Origin: Lateolabrax maculatus | Lineage: Eukaryota; Chordata; Actinopteri; Acropomatiformes; Lateolabracidae | Assembly (NCBI GenBank): GCA_031216445.1 | Contig: CM062212.1 | Location: forward strand, 4,629,501-4,693,500 | Direction: 5' to 3' | DNA length: 64,000 nucleotides | Shown here: piece by piece, positions 25,758-38,027 of the stretch | Layout: each line of letters opens with the position of its first letter | Numbering within the stretch: position 1 is the first letter of the stretch | Notes under the pieces: generated by a model | The model's database searches: none | What the model was told of the DNA's origin: nothing | What the model saw: the letters and a program-made list of their open reading frames with translations, nothing else | Program-made: the position numbers and the translations under genes

Positions 25758-28495
25758 TAGCCCCAGTACCCTAAGATATCATCACGGGTGACTGCCCAAT
25801 ATGACAAATGTGAGGAGACAGGCTATAATGAGAAACATTGTTGGAGGAGGGAAAAAGATGGACGACTGAATGTGTGTCTGTGTGTGTGAAGAAGAGAAAG
25901 TACAAGTGAGAGAAAAGAAAAGAGGAAAAAGAAAATTACAGGACGGGAAAGTTCCTCACAAATACTGGCAACGGGCTCCTCCTAATGACTTTCTCTTTTC
26001 CTCATCTTCTCCCCATGTGCTCATATCAACCCTGTAACTCGCCAGAACTAATATCTAGACGACTCAGAAAGAAGGTGAAGAGTATTTCTGGGCCTCCTGA
26101 CTTCCAATTATAAGTCCATTTGGTCACGGATATTTGAGGAGCGAGAGCAGAGAGAGAGAAAGAGAGAGAAAGGGAGAGAGAGAAGGGAGAGATTTGAATA
26201 TTTGGATATTCTTCGAGTTTATTTCTCTCTCCATCATCGCTCGCCGACGATCAATTTCCCATTCCATAACCTTGGAAACTCTTCAGGGTCACGCCAAATC
26301 AATGAGTGCTCTCTCATGAAAAACTGAATAATTATCCAAACTCTATGAATCAGAGCGATTGGGGTTGGTTATGATTTATTCATGCGTTTCTGTATTTTAT
26401 TGAGGCAGCACTGCATAATAGAGCTGTAACGAATGAGATGGATGCTGACGGCTTAAAAAAAGAAAAATAAAGAGAGAGAGAGTGAAAGATGAAAGGAAAG
26501 GAGAGGCCGGCTGTCAGGACTGATTGAGTCAAATGGACTGATGGAAAGACGAGATGGATGAAAGGATGTTGCAGTTTTCTGTCTCCCTCTGCAGATATAT
26601 ATGATGGAGTCCCCCCAGCCACTCATTTATTATTACTTATTAGAAACACAAGCGCTCAGTCCCACAGGTTGTAAGTTAAATTTAGTCAACAAGCTTAACA
26701 TTGATATTGAGGGATTCTGCAATAAATTATGATTATATACGGCAACTAAATATATCAAACCTGTATTCAACTGTCTTTTATTTTGAAATTTGTGGTAGTA
26801 CAGGGGTTGACTTCCCTGACCAACCTGGATTTTTGGTCATAACTGAATTTTGATTTTGAAAAACAGAACTACAGATAATTAATCAGATAAGAAGTCTTCA
26901 TTCTCATTCTTTGTTGCCAGTCTTTGAAAACTGTATTTGTTAGATTATTATTGAAATAATTCCTAGGCTTTAGTTTCCTCAGTCAAACTTAAGAAATCAT
27001 TATCATTGAGTGCAATACAAATTAATGCCAAAAAAAATGCTAAATTTAAAGAGGAACTTTCCAGTCATAAACAGGATAAAATCTACAAAATGTCACCTTG
27101 TATTGTTACATTCAGGGATACGTTTTTAAATTACATGTTATTTAATTGCCCCATAATTCGCTCTGCTTGTAAAAGGGTCTTGAGAATAGTCCTTTAAATG
27201 TCCTCTAATATGGTTTACTTAAAACTGAAACAAAACCACTGATCATTTTGTCAGAAGAGACAACTTCACGGATCCCTGGGGATATCTGGATTTCACTTTT
27301 TGACGTCACTTAAAATCTTTTCTCTCCCACTGTCAGATTTATTTTTTCATGTTTTTTTGTGCTGCCTGACTTCCTCTGACATCAGCGGGAACAGAGATCC
27401 ATGTTCGCTGTCCAATAAGTACAAACGGGGAGAAGTGAAGCGGTATAGTTTCCTCCTGAGGGAACCCATGGATGATCACATCCAATGAATTACACTGACC
27501 TGTATTGATCACAGTGGAGACAAGGCCCTTTAACATGCTCTTACAGAGAGGAGGGCTCTGTGTGTGTCGCCCTGAAAAGAGAAAAAGTCGGATCTGCTGC
27601 AGAGAAACAGTCTGCAAGATAGTATTATGGTCTGGACTCCCTGTTGACAGCTCTTTACAGACTGGAGGCCTTTCTTCTGTGCTTCACTGACTCACATCGT
27701 ATTAAGATGGAACAGAGGCAGACAAAAGAATAATAATAGAAGAATGAATATGCAGGAGTCACAGCTGTTTGTGCTTGACTCAGTACCACCACACAAAAAA
27801 GAAAAAGTGACTTAGCTGCAGAGTGTGCGGCCCTTAAGGGAAACCGAAACAAACAGAAAAGTCATTAGGCCATTAGCCTAAATCTAATTCAGAAAGACCA
27901 AATGAATGAAAATGAAAAACATGCGACTGAAGGTACAGTGACACAGTGGAGAAGTAGATTATGCTTTTGATACATTATATATATGCCTCAAAACTTTGTC
28001 ACCTTTTGAATGTAATGCGAATGAATTGCCACTCAAAGCACCGTGGGAAAGCAAGTGACACAGGACTGACGAGTAATGCAACAATTCATCTGCAAGCTCA
28101 GGCGGGATTTTGCTGAAAAAGTGATGCAGCAACGGGACACAAAGTTTGGTCTTTACCAGGTGGTGGATAAATGTCCGTGGTGGAGAAAATCATTACTGGA
28201 GTTCCTCTCTTGTGTGTCCCTTGTCTTTAAGAATATAGACACAAAAGCGAAGCGCCGCTTGGCACAAAGTCACGTACGGTAAATTGTCGGCGAAGGTCGT
28301 AGGTTGCTTATTTGCACGGGGTTTGCTAATGAGCGAGCTAGTTACCAGCTCGCGGGTGTTGACACAGAGCAATGAGTGAGAGGTGGCAGAGCTGGTGGTG
28401 CAGAGCGTCTGCCCATTAGAGAGAAGGTCAGGGTGGACAGCTGGGCATGGAAAGTGTCTACCTTTGATAACATAGCCTGCAGTTTCAACCTGTCT

Positions 28496-28498
<3 letters not shown>

Positions 28499-28563
<65 letters not shown>
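28499..28563. repeat. (AT)n microsatellite, about 32 units
   Basis: An uninterrupted 65-bp alternating AT run. It is self-complementary, and frames across it give YI peptides that are artefacts. Confidence 0.97.
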
Positions 28564-28566
<3 letters not shown>

Positions 28567-29025
28567 AATGTTGGCTTCTTTTAACCACAAGCATTAACTT
28601 TTTTAAACTTTAAACGTGTGCTTTAGGTTTTCTTATAGCACCATTCTAAAATACGGTTAGGACCCGAGTTGTCTTTTTAAGAAGCACTGAGATGAGCCTC
28701 AGACTATTGTCCCTCCAAGAACTTCTGCGCGTTGTTTACAAACTTCCCATGCAAAAGCCACATTAAAAACATTCAAACTAGTCCACACAAAGTAAAGTTC
28801 TAACTTTACCGCCAGCAAGAGCCAGTCATCAAACAAGTCAAGAAACAGACCAACTATTTGGTGATACTTTATGCACAAAGGCTTATTTAATATTCATCGG
28901 GAACATATTTTGCACTGCTACGAGCAGTACGTGGTGGGGTTGCTGCTGGTCTCAAGAGTACTCTTAACTCTTAAACACCATTGTTATACATAGGATAATA
29001 TGTACAACAATGGTGATCTCCCTCC

Positions 29026-29079
29026 CACACACACACACACACACCTACCCACACACACACACCCACACACATACACACC
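29026..29079. repeat. interrupted (CA)n microsatellite
   Basis: CA units interrupted by CTACC, CC and TA. Confidence 0.9.
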
Positions 29080-29667
29080 ACGTTTTACAGGCTGCAGGGA
29101 CCATAATAATGCATCATAAGAGCAAAAGGAGAATTCCCTAAAGCAAACTGAAATGAAAGCCATTGTAGCTCACACTAAATCATCTGTTGGCTCTGGTAGT
29201 TTGCCAGACTGTAGAAAAAGAGAGTGCAGAGTGAGAAAAAAGGGAGTGAATGTGTTTGGAAAATAGTTCACTCATAATAGAAAATAGTCTATACTCTTAT
29301 ACACTGATAAATCTGACTGAAATTCAGTGTTAGTACAAATGGTGTCACTTTGTTCTGAATCTCTTATATCTCAGTAATGTACGAGTTGATATTCATCAAG
29401 CCGACTGTCGGTAAGAATAGTTTGAACATAAAGTTAGTGAAGGATTTTTAGTCAGACAGAAATTTAAACCATCTCTAGATTTACATTTCTATAAACAGGT
29501 TGGTAAACAGTCAACTACTTCAGCCAATCAAGGTTGGATGAATATAAACGCTTTATGGCTCGGATAAGAGTTAGACTAAAGCATTATCAAACATTTTGAT
29601 TGAGGTCTACGTGTAGGAAAGTGATAGACGGACCAAAGCTGATATTGTTTTGATTGGTATTTGAGAT

Positions 29668-29998
29668 TATGGCTCCAGCTAATGCTTACTTCATTAAAGA
29701 TTAATCTGTTGACTTTTTTCAGTTATTCATGTACTTATAAAATGTCACAAAATAGTGAAAAATCACCATCACAAGTTTGCGGAGCCCAAGATGACCCCTT
29801 AACAATTGTTTATTTTTTTGTTTATTCTTACCAACAGTCCAAATCAAATCAAATATATAATTTACAACTATTTAAAACAGAAAAGCAGCAAATCCTCACA
29901 CATAAAATGCTGACAACAGTTGGGCATTTCTGCTTGATGGATGACTTAATCGTGTTAGATATCGCCTAATAGATTAATTACTTATTGTTTTAGCACTA
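29668..29998 (-). mobile_element. hAT-like MITE, 'TAGGGCTGCA' family, copy 2
   Basis: It runs from TATGGCTCCAGCTAATG to TTATTGTTTTAGCACTA. Internal blocks are AAATGTCACAAAATAGTGAA, GAGCCCAAGATGACCCCTTA, CCAACAGTCCAAATCAAATC and AAAAGCAGCAAATCCTCACA. It is closer to full length (about 330 bp) than the copy at 8535 and shares its general layout. It encodes no protein. Strand is given relative to the other copy and is uncertain because the ends are inverted repeats. Confidence 0.75.
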
Positions 29999-30614
29999 CC
30001 TTAACATGATGATAAGAAATGAATCAGTATTGACATTTTTGGAAAACAAAGTATGTCCACGTAGCTCTAGTTGAATATATCGTTATATCATCTGACATGT
30101 TCGTAGTTTTGATGTCATCTTTTACATTGTGTAAAGATGTCAAGATGTTACATGAAAGGAATGACACTGAGGCTGGGGCTCTTAGTTTGGAGACACATGT
30201 CATATCAGAAGAGGAAAGACTGTGAAGACCTTTAGATGATAAGGAGATCCTGGTTGTTGGCTGGGAGAGAGGGAACAAGGGAGAAAACCTGAAAAGAAAA
30301 CAAAGGGGTTAGACGAAGGACTGGTGTACAGGGAAAACTCAAAAGTAAGATCAGGTGATCAGAATTATTGTCTCTGAGAGGAGGGAGGAGAAGAAAGGTG
30401 AGAGGGAAAAATCAATGAAAGATAGATGAAGGGAAAGACAAATGAAGAGTGACAGACGGGGACGAGGGAGCTTTGTGGGAAGATGGTTGATCGGTTCCTT
30501 TATGGCCACGGGAACAAGCCTCCATACTGTACATGAAAGGGCTGTGGCTGTGTGTGTGTGTATAATTTACAGCAGGTTTATGAAATCTACTCATTAGTCT
30601 ACGAAAACTGTTTC
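29999..30614. other. intergenic, no gene seen
   Basis: Purine-rich around 30360-30480. No coding exon or RNA gene is recognised. Confidence 0.55.
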
Positions 30615-31193
30615 TAAGGCTGTTTTCACACAGCGCAGCGCAGCACAGGTTAAGACCTGTTCAACACTGAGATACAAAAAACATCACATCCTACATATGT
30701 CTGAAACCGAAATATTTGAAAGAAAGTTCAGACAAACATTTTTTGTAACCAAAAATAAATAAAAAAATGAATCTGTCTCACTCACCTATTATTACAGAGA
30801 CGTCCAGTCGGTAACAGCAGTTTTTTGATACAGTCGGCCATTTTGTCAGATCTGTGACCTGACCTGTTTTATTACAGCTGCTCTGTGATTGTTGATTTCT
30901 TATTTTAAGTTTTTCTGTGATCAGTTCAACAATACACAAGCTAGCCGTTATACTAGCTGTCAGGCTAGTATACTGTTAATGTAATTAACTGTTGATATAT
31001 ATGTTTTAATCTTTTTACTTTTACTCGTATGGACTTGATTGGTGTTATTTTTTATGGGGAGATAATGTTGATATTTTACTGGTGGTTCTTTCCGTTCTAC
31101 TGTAAATCATTATAATTAACATTGTCGTTAATCAGAGCTCATATCGTTACAGTTATCTTTATAGTTATTTTTCTTGGTGTGGACAGCCCTTAA
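30615..31193. mobile_element. MITE-like element with GGCTGT..CACAC termini
   Basis: The left end TAAGGCTGTTTTCACACAG is roughly the inverse of the right end CTTGGTGTGGACAGCCCTTA. The right part contains CGTTAATCAGAGC, ATATCGTTACAGTTATC and TATAGTTATTTTTCTTGG, typical of fish elements with ATAACGATAAC-rich ends. It has no coding capacity. Target duplication is unclear (perhaps TAA). Confidence 0.5.
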
Positions 31194-31789
31194 CTCTGGT
31201 TTATTGTATCACTGTTCTCAGATTTTTAATCATTAAATTTGTTGCCCTATTCTGTTTTCACAATTTCTTCCACTTCCAAGCAAAGGCTAGCTCCTATCTT
31301 CATATTACATGACAGATATTTTGATTGTTTGTCTTAAAACCAGAAAAAATAAATCATGGCAAAGAAAGGATTCAGAGCTGGAGAAGTAAGGAAGGGTAGA
31401 CTTTTGTAAAACAATAATTAAAAAATACCAAAGTAAGAGAGGAAGCAAGAAATTGTGTTGAGTCTTGGCCTCTTGTCTTATAACATAACATCTCTTTATT
31501 TTACTTTTTATTTTCTTCATACAGACAAGGACTGCTGCTGAAAATCTACAATAGTATACAAGAGGCATATTGCCATTGTCTCTGGGTGTTTTGTGGTAGC
31601 AGCTGTCATGTGGCCTGACCAGGAATCTTGTTCCTTTTGTCCACAATATATCTTTAATGTACATATATAACCCCAGAGAGTGCATCCTTTGACTTATGAA
31701 TACAGCCTATTACCCATAAATCTCTTTAGCCTTATGTCCAACATTATACTGTATACTCCACTACTGCCAACAGTCCAACTTCCACAATA

Positions 31790-32262
31790 AACATAGCTCT
31801 TAGATTTTTTTTTATTTTATTCAAACAACACATTAAATTGTTCAGGTCCTTGTCCTTGTCCAGTTGTCTTGTTCAAACCATGCAACACATACTGTATGTC
31901 TGTGGTCAGGACTGTCTTGTGTCCAGGTCATTGTTGCATGTGTATCCATGCATTCGTATTTATGTGTATTGTCACAGATGGCGAGTACACACAGTCTCTC
32001 GCTGTTATCAACCACGCATACACAATAAGTGTTTTTTTTTTCTTCATAGAAATAGACAGTTAAGTGCCTTATGCGTACCTCAGTGTTTAATCATTTTTAT
32101 GTCCAGTGCATGTGTGAGTTTTCCTTTATATCCTCACAAATGTTCACTTCAGTGTGTGTATTCTTGTCACGGCCTCTCGAACAGGAAACACAAGAACACA
32201 CACACGTGGTCAGCCTCTCTTACTTTCTCTCTGCCAATGATTTGGTGTGTATCTTTGTGCAT
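31790..32262 (-). other. ext1: probable ext1 3' UTR
   Basis: This non-coding stretch follows the ext1 stop codon on the minus strand and runs to the first good polyadenylation signal. It is T-rich on the sense strand and contains short CA/TG runs but no recognisable element. The far end is an estimate: longer isoforms could use another AATAAA at 31495-31500 on the minus strand. Confidence 0.5.
31811..31821 (-). terminator. candidate polyadenylation signals of ext1
   Basis: Two overlapping AATAAA hexamers on the minus strand (31811-31816 and 31816-31821) lie about 440 nt downstream of the stop codon. A GT-rich stretch follows on the same strand (TATGTTTATTGTGGAAGTT, near 31790-31775), as expected downstream of a cleavage site. 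Confidence 0.45.
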
Positions 32263-32448
32263 TCACAGCTTCTCAATGTCCCTGTATTTCTTCCTCAGCA
32301 TGGAAACCTGGTCCCTGAACAACACAGGGTCCAGCCTCATCTGGGAGTGCACCAGGGGCATGAAACCCAGCCAGTGACTGAAAGCGTTCGTGCAGGTCTG
32401 TCGCTGAGCGAAGTGGTCTGGGTCTGCCCACCGAGACGCCTTGGACCC
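32263..32448 (-). CDS. ext1: ext1 exon 11, terminal coding exon with stop
   Basis: 186 bp including TGA at 32263-32265, in phase 0. It encodes GSKASRWADPDHFAQRQTCT, then NAFSHWLGFMPLVHSQMRLD and PVLFRDQVSMLRKKYRDIEK, ending in L. SRWADPDHFAQRQ and the LRKKYRDIE tail are diagnostic of EXT1 rather than EXT2 or EXTL1-3. The cysteine in RQTC falls at human 704, partner of Cys652. The acceptor is CCAAACCTAG. The C-terminus has the same length as human EXT1. Confidence 0.96.
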   Translation of the reverse strand, partial: GSKASRWADPDHFAQRQTCTNAFSHWLGFMPLVHSQMRLDPVLFRDQVSMLRKKYRDIEKL

Positions 32449-33689
32449 CTAGGTTTGGAGAAACAGCGATGGAAAACAGAGAGAGGGAGAGGATAAATGT
32501 ATTAGAGCAACTAAGGAATCAATCAACACAGCTTTGTATCGGGTGATAACGTAATAACAACAAAGCAATAATCCTGACTGTACAGCAAATCACTGCTATA
32601 ACAAAAATGAAACATAATTATTATAGCTATTTCACTATATATTATGTAAAACCCATCCATTGAAAGAACTCTTACAGTAAAAGTAACAATAAGGAACTGA
32701 ATCATACATAAACATGTGATGAAGGCCTGGTCACGCCAGAAAATGGCTAAAAAAAAAAAAAAAAAAAAAATCCACCCGGGACTTTTGTTCACTGGATTGC
32801 ACATTGTTTCATTCAATACAGAGTTACTGAAGGGGGAAAGGCTGGTTTGGTCTGTTGGTAATGAAACAATAAGTTCAACAGTTTGGAAGATGTATTCATA
32901 CCATTGACTTGTGTCTCATAACTGTCTGCTGACCATTCCTCTTTTGTAGGGCGGGTTATAATCAGACAGTTGAGGTTAAATAAAAGTAGTTGAAGCAATA
33001 CAGTTTATAAGCAACAATAACTTCCTCCATTTTGGACTTTCAGACTCTTCGTTCTCTCAAAGTTTAGCACTGTCCAAGTGGCTTGCTATTCGTCAAAGGT
33101 GCAAATTTGCAAGCCAAAGTTCTGTGCATTTGTTATGAGGCTTGATGTCCTTCCTTACTTGGTTACTACTGGCCGACTGTTGTTTTTGTTGATGATTTTG
33201 GTTCTGTTAGTAAAAGAAAGATTGTTGGTGGGGTTTCACGTAGAACTCTGCAGTTTTACACATCACAAACCAGTAGGGGGGTGGCTGCTGTGATGCATCT
33301 GAACCCGGCTTTCATTTCCTCTCTGTGGTCTGTCTTTAGAGGTGCGTGTCTCCTTGGCAACAAAGTTATATGTCTAGATGGTCAAAATGATTGAATGTCT
33401 GACAGATGCTTTGTTTGTCTTCCTAGAAAGAATAGTTTTGATTGTAGCACTAACTTACAACAGCTATTTTGATTGACTTTATCCCATAGAATAATATGAT
33501 GACATATTGCTCATTTACACATAAGAAATATTGGCATGCTGACTTATTCGCCAGCATCATTTGCACTTCTTGTAGACAAGCAAATACAGGACATTTTTAA
33601 CATCCTACGTCCCGTATGACTGCAGTCTGATGGTTCAGGGTCGTAGGAGCGACTACATGCTGGTGAATCTGCTCCTTATCATGGGCAGC

Positions 33690-33920
33690 TTGTCATGACA
33701 TCTCCGACTATTTGTTTTCACCACCTGCTCCTCCAGACGATCCAGTTTCATCATACTGACAGAGCTGGGCGACCTGACCAGCTGGTTCACTCTGTGGGAA
33801 TCCCCTGAGTAGTTGTTGACACTCCAGAAAACAGCAGCACCGAAAGTCAGACTGCCAGAAAACGTACAATAAAGTGTCTTTCACATACTGTTGGAAGCAC
33901 AGCCTGCTCCTTCACTTTTC
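33690..33920 (-). mobile_element. possible remnant of a LINE reverse transcriptase 3' end
   Basis: The text ACAGAGCTGGGCGACC, CCAGCTGGTTCACTCTGTG, CCAGAAAACAGCAGCACC and AGTGTCTTTCACATACTG resembles the antisense of the C-terminal part of fish non-LTR reverse transcriptases, which often contain blocks like 'agccagtttgttcactctgt' and 'ccagcacacaacagcag'. The frame is destroyed. This is recognition from memory only. Confidence 0.35.
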
Positions 33921-35067
33921 GTCTCAAACTAGCAGGTTGTGTAACTCACTCTGTCGGTCTACCTGCGTGCTGCTCCAAATCAACTCACTCTGTACAGCCA
34001 TCGTACACATTTCCTGGGAGTTTTGCAGAACCAAAAATGTTGCAGCTGATCACAAATTGTGTCCTTGTTTTAGAGGGTCTGCTGTCGCTTGCATCTTATT
34101 ATTCAGATGGATTGCAGCTTTTTCATGTCCCCGTCTTTTTTTAACAGGAAGACAGAGAGATCAGCCAGTGAGTGTAGTCCTTTGTCCGATCTAACGTTAC
34201 GGGATCCATCTGCATCTTCTTGAGCCTGTCCCCCAATCTGGAAGGGCCTGACGACATGAGTACCATGAAAAGTTTAAAAGCCAAACAAAAATCACAGAGA
34301 TTTTAGATTATTTACTACAGTTCTGGTAACTATGCAGTTGTTGTGTGCTGTTCCCCTCAGTAGTCGAAGAATTTCCAGGTTGCTGAATAGCTGCAGGACG
34401 ACTCTATGATGATATTGTCTCCTGCTGCTCTCTGTCTTCATCTGGTTACCTGAGATGGATGCCAGAGGGGGAGGTCCCTGGGTGGCTGCTGGCAGATGAG
34501 CTGGAGAGGGGGCAGTCGAGGGCAAGGTGGAGGGCAGCCTCCTTTGATAAGCTGTGGCATGAGGGCGTGGAGTTGGAGCAGATTCATCATGTGTGCTGCA
34601 GGAGGGTGGCAGCGGGAGGTACTGAGGGTCAGGTAGAACAATAAAACTACAAAACAATAGAGTCAAAGAAATGGTTTGGCAATTTGAATAAATTTCTACT
34701 CTTAAAATACAAAAGGAAAACGAATAAAGGATAAAAATCAGTCTGTCATGGCTTCTGTTGCTTCATCAAAACTGTTTCTACTGCTCAAGGTTTCCTAAAA
34801 GATTCCTCCACCTCATCCATGTTAAATGCTTGTCTGCTGTTGCTTGAAGCAAAGTAACAAATCAGGGGTGAAAGAGGGGGAGGCAGGAACAGAGAGACAC
34901 TCAAAAAGGAAGGAAGAAAGAAAGAGGGAGTAAAGGAGGGAGTAAATCTAGGTTTGCCATGCTGCCTTCACAATTAAGACATTAATCACTGAGTCCATAC
35001 TGCCGAGTCATCGTCCTGCCTGTGGTCAGGCCATCAATCAGAACCTGACATAGGGCCGGCCACACGA

Positions 35068-35111
35068 AACACACACACACACACACACACACCAACACAC
35101 ACCTGCACACA
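35068..35111. repeat. (CA)n microsatellite in intron 10
   Basis: A CA run with a few interruptions. Confidence 0.9.
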
Positions 35112-35287
35112 CACAACACGCACATATAGGGGTTTCCCAAGGAGAAGGTCAGGGCTGTAGATAGCCTGAAGCCTCTCAACTATTATTCATTCAACACAAA
35201 GAGGTGGATCTCTTTTCATCTTATTTTCTATTCATAAAAAAGGTGTCAGGTAACTATTTTTGCTTCTTCAAACCACTATCGAGCACT

Positions 35288-35500
35288 CTTAAAGGCACCC
35301 AGTGGACTTTTTGACCACTAGTAGTGCTACGGAGCAATGTTTTGATGGAGGAGACTCCATGTATCTTGTGCTCTACTACCACATGCAAGAGGATGCAGGT
35401 GACATGATACATCATCCTGCTGACTGTTGTAGCAAAAGACAGGAAAGAAGAAGACTGATAGCAAGCAGGTGAACATGCAGGTTCCACAAATGTTTAATGA
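35288..35500 (+). repeat. teleost dispersed repeat ('GTGGACTTTTTGACCACTAG')
   Basis: CTTAAAGGCACCCAGTGGAC, TTTTTGACCACTAGTAG, GAGCAATGTTTTGATGG, GATGCAGGTGACATGAT and AAAGACAGGAAAGAAGAAGA follow the order of a repeat I know from fish introns. No coding capacity. Confidence 0.5.
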
Positions 35501-36014
35501 GAAGGAAAATGTATTCAATCTTGTTCAAAACAGAGAAGTTTTTTATGGAAACTTTTGTTATTTAATTTAATCACCAATTATAATCATTTTGTTTTGTATT
35601 TCTGTGTTTATCTCTTGGTGGATTATTTTCTTAACCACTGATGGTCACAATTGAAGTAAATTGAATAAGTATGTTAGTTTTCAAGGTTGTATTATACTGT
35701 TGGATTGCCAGACTGGAAATGGGATGACACCATATATTTAAGATTGATTTTAAGGTTGTTATACCTGTGCATCGTACCTGGATAATGTCCTACGTGTCAT
35801 TCTTTATTTTTATATAGCCTAAAAAAATCTCACATGCCTTTGGCGTTCTTTTTGTAAATTACAAAAAAGACAAGAGTCATATCTATTGTTGCATATATTA
35901 CATGTTCATATTTATGTGTTTTTTCACACTACCATTGCAGGTGGAGCACTGGGTGGTAAAAACATGGTGACGACGAATTCACGACAATTCATGTTCGCTA
36001 CGATAGAGCTCTAC

Positions 36015-36186
36015 CTGGGACATCATGGTCTCCTTGTACTGCTTCTTCTGTGTGACTTTGATTGGCGGCTGCTTGGTAATGGCCGAAACCAGGAAGTTCA
36101 TCAGGATGTCTTCACAATTAGCCATGCGGTCCACCGTGGTCAGCAGGCTGGCCGGGACGTAGTGGGTGAACAGGTAGTGGTAGTAT
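36015..36186 (-). CDS. ext1: ext1 exon 10 (GT64 domain)
   Basis: 172 bp, entering in phase 2 (the last base of an Arg codon) and leaving in phase 0. It encodes (R)YYHYLFTHYVPASLL, then TTVDRMANCEDILMNFLVSA and ITKQPPIKVTQKKQYKETMM, ending SQ. The NCEDI cysteine falls at human position 652, one half of the disulfide known for EXT1. The acceptor is TTTGTGTCAG with a T/G-rich tract; the donor is CCCAG|GTAGAG. The spliced product continues cleanly into exon 11. Confidence 0.95.
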
Positions 36187-36398
36187 CTGACACAAACACA
36201 CATAAAGGAAAAAAGACAGATGAGGTTAATTGTGTATTTACCTCTTTTTTTTTTAAAAAAAAGCTGCACTTCTATTCTATTCTATTATGTATGGTTGCTG
36301 TGTTGCACTCTCAGCAGCATGGAGCACTAGATCACTGTCAACTCTGTTACCTCCCTGCCAAGGTCTGCTGTCCCTTGTGCTCACACATACAAGCACAT

Positions 36399-36456
<58 letters not shown>

Positions 36457-37866
36457 TTTCCACCTTTCCTTCTCACTCGCTGACTCATTTTTTCTGCCTT
36501 ATGTTGGCATTTGAGATTTTAAATAACAAAAGGACTAAAGAGTCGCACGGAGCATCCAAACAATAGAACAATGAGAGAGCTGTTTATCTGCATGACAAGA
36601 TGCTTCAAATCCCTTTCGGAGTGCAACACTCCTCTCCGTTCAATTTACTGCTCTGTTTAATGCTTCAGTTTACCATTTCTCTTTCAGTCCCAGCTTTGTG
36701 TTTCTGACAATCACTTTATGAGACAACGGAGAGGTGGAGAAAGATCGGATTATCCCATTTCCATTTCTATTACTCCACTAAAAAATAAAATGTGACTGGT
36801 GAGAAATGACTTTTAATGTGGTTTGTATCTTGTGGAGAAGGAATAAGTATTTCTGTGATGATGGAATAGATCAACCTGACAGGTGATGCAGAACAACTGC
36901 AGTACAAGGCAAACTGATGACAGTGCTGGAAGCTCAGTGTTCAATGTTGGACACATTATTAATTCAGATCAAAACCCTTCTTATTTTACATTGTCATTAT
37001 GCTGTGGAACACGCCCTCAAAGGATCGTTTTAAATGAATGTTTAGCCAACAATTCAGTTAGTGTACAGTAAATTATAAACAAAGTAATAAAACAGCATTG
37101 CATCACATTTACAGTGCACTGAATTATGTAAATGAACGTAAATGGGCACATTGTGTGCATGACACTAAAATAATTTAAAAGGAAATCATATACTCTGACA
37201 AAATTAATAAGGACAAAACAATGTAAACCTTCATTGTTCATAAAAGTTTCTCTTTCTATCTTAATGTTTATAATAATGCTGAGTTTATCCTTGAATGCAA
37301 ACATTTAGTTAATTGGATTCACCATCCTCTGACCTCCTGCATGCACTTAAGTATTTTGCCTAAGTTCAAGTAAAGTCAATCCCATTCTTCAACCGGAACC
37401 TTTCAAAGTTAGTATAACAACACTTAAAAAGAGTCTTCAAAGTCTAAAGTCTGCTACTTTTTTAATGTGTGTACGTATGCCAGTCAAAAAGAAAATCTTA
37501 TATTTCTGATCAGAATAATATAAATATGTTTTCTATAATTGTTACATAACGTAATTGGTCTCACCAAAATTAAGATGTCTATTTGACCTCATTAAAAATG
37601 TTACGACTAGTCTCAGGAATATCAGTTTTCTTTATAAATTTAAGGGAATGGCCTATAAAGCAGTACACTAGAAGGCAGACTCTTGTCTATTTCCACAGTC
37701 ATTATTACTCCTTCTTTTTTGCAACACAAAACAAGAAAACAAGCCTTTATGAATGTCTTAACTTGTAATTACCTCAAGTTTATTGCTGATCATTTGAATG
37801 AATGATGAATACAAATTCTTCTAGCAAAGCTTCCCTGATCAGCAGGAGATCATGAGGTTTTTGTAC
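36187..37866 (-). other. ext1 intron 9
   Basis: GT-AG intron of 1.7 kb, AT-rich, with a CA microsatellite (36398-36454) about 200 nt upstream of the exon 10 acceptor and a T10A8 palindrome-like tract near 36246-36262. Confidence 0.9.
36398..36454. repeat. (AC)n microsatellite in intron 9
   Basis: An AC run with one AAAC interruption. In the ext1 transcript it reads (UG)n. Confidence 0.95.
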
Positions 37867-38027
37867 CTGTGGTAGAAAGCTGCACCCGTAAGGACCATGG
37901 AGTAGTCATTGGTCCATTTGGAGGTGTAGCCCCAGCGGGATCTGGAACTATCCCAGTAGTGGCTCCTTGCAGGATAACCAACGATACGCTCTGGAAAACT
38001 TTGCCACACAATAAAGGCAAAATCCAC
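37867..38027 (-). CDS. ext1: ext1 exon 9 (GT64 domain core)
   Basis: 161 bp, entering in phase 0 and leaving in phase 2. It encodes VDFAFIVWQSFPERIVGYPA, then RSHYWDSSRSRWGYTSKWTN and DYSMVLTGAAFYH plus AG of an Arg codon. VWQSFPERIVGYPARSH and KWTNDYSMVLTGAA are signature blocks of exostosin GT64 domains, and the TNDYS segment lies near the acceptor/donor binding cleft in this family. The acceptor is TCTGCTCTCACAG; the donor is CACAG|GTACAA. It is separated from exon 8 by the largest intron in the window (8.4 kb). Confidence 0.95.

Larger units (their letters stand above)
17732..29667. other. intergenic, no gene seen
   Basis: About 12 kb with no coding exon that I can recognise on either strand. 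It holds microsatellites at 19812-19831, 23411-23438, 25653-25677, 25722-25757, 28499-28563 and 29026-29079, a GA-rich tract near 26126-26192, a perfect 11-bp hairpin at 20181-20206, and a CpG-retaining patch at about 28230-28400. Confidence 0.6.
32449..36014 (-). other. ext1 intron 10
   Basis: GT-AG intron of 3.6 kb. It holds a 22-nt A run (32749-32770), a possible antisense LINE remnant (33690-33920), a GA-rich tract (about 34860-34940), a CA microsatellite (35068-35111) and a dispersed repeat (35288-35500). No other coding exon is seen. Confidence 0.85.

Noticed and set aside
28193..28594. 133-codon minus-strand frame with a (YI)n stretch
   Set aside because: The repeat is a translated (AT)n microsatellite and the remainder matches nothing known.
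1..31800. Coding exons of med30, slc30a8 or other genes expected beside EXT1
   Set aside because: No translation in either strand resembled these families.
32749..32770. A22 run as the tail of a SINE or processed pseudogene
   Set aside because: No tRNA-like head, coding remnant or target duplication is visible next to it.
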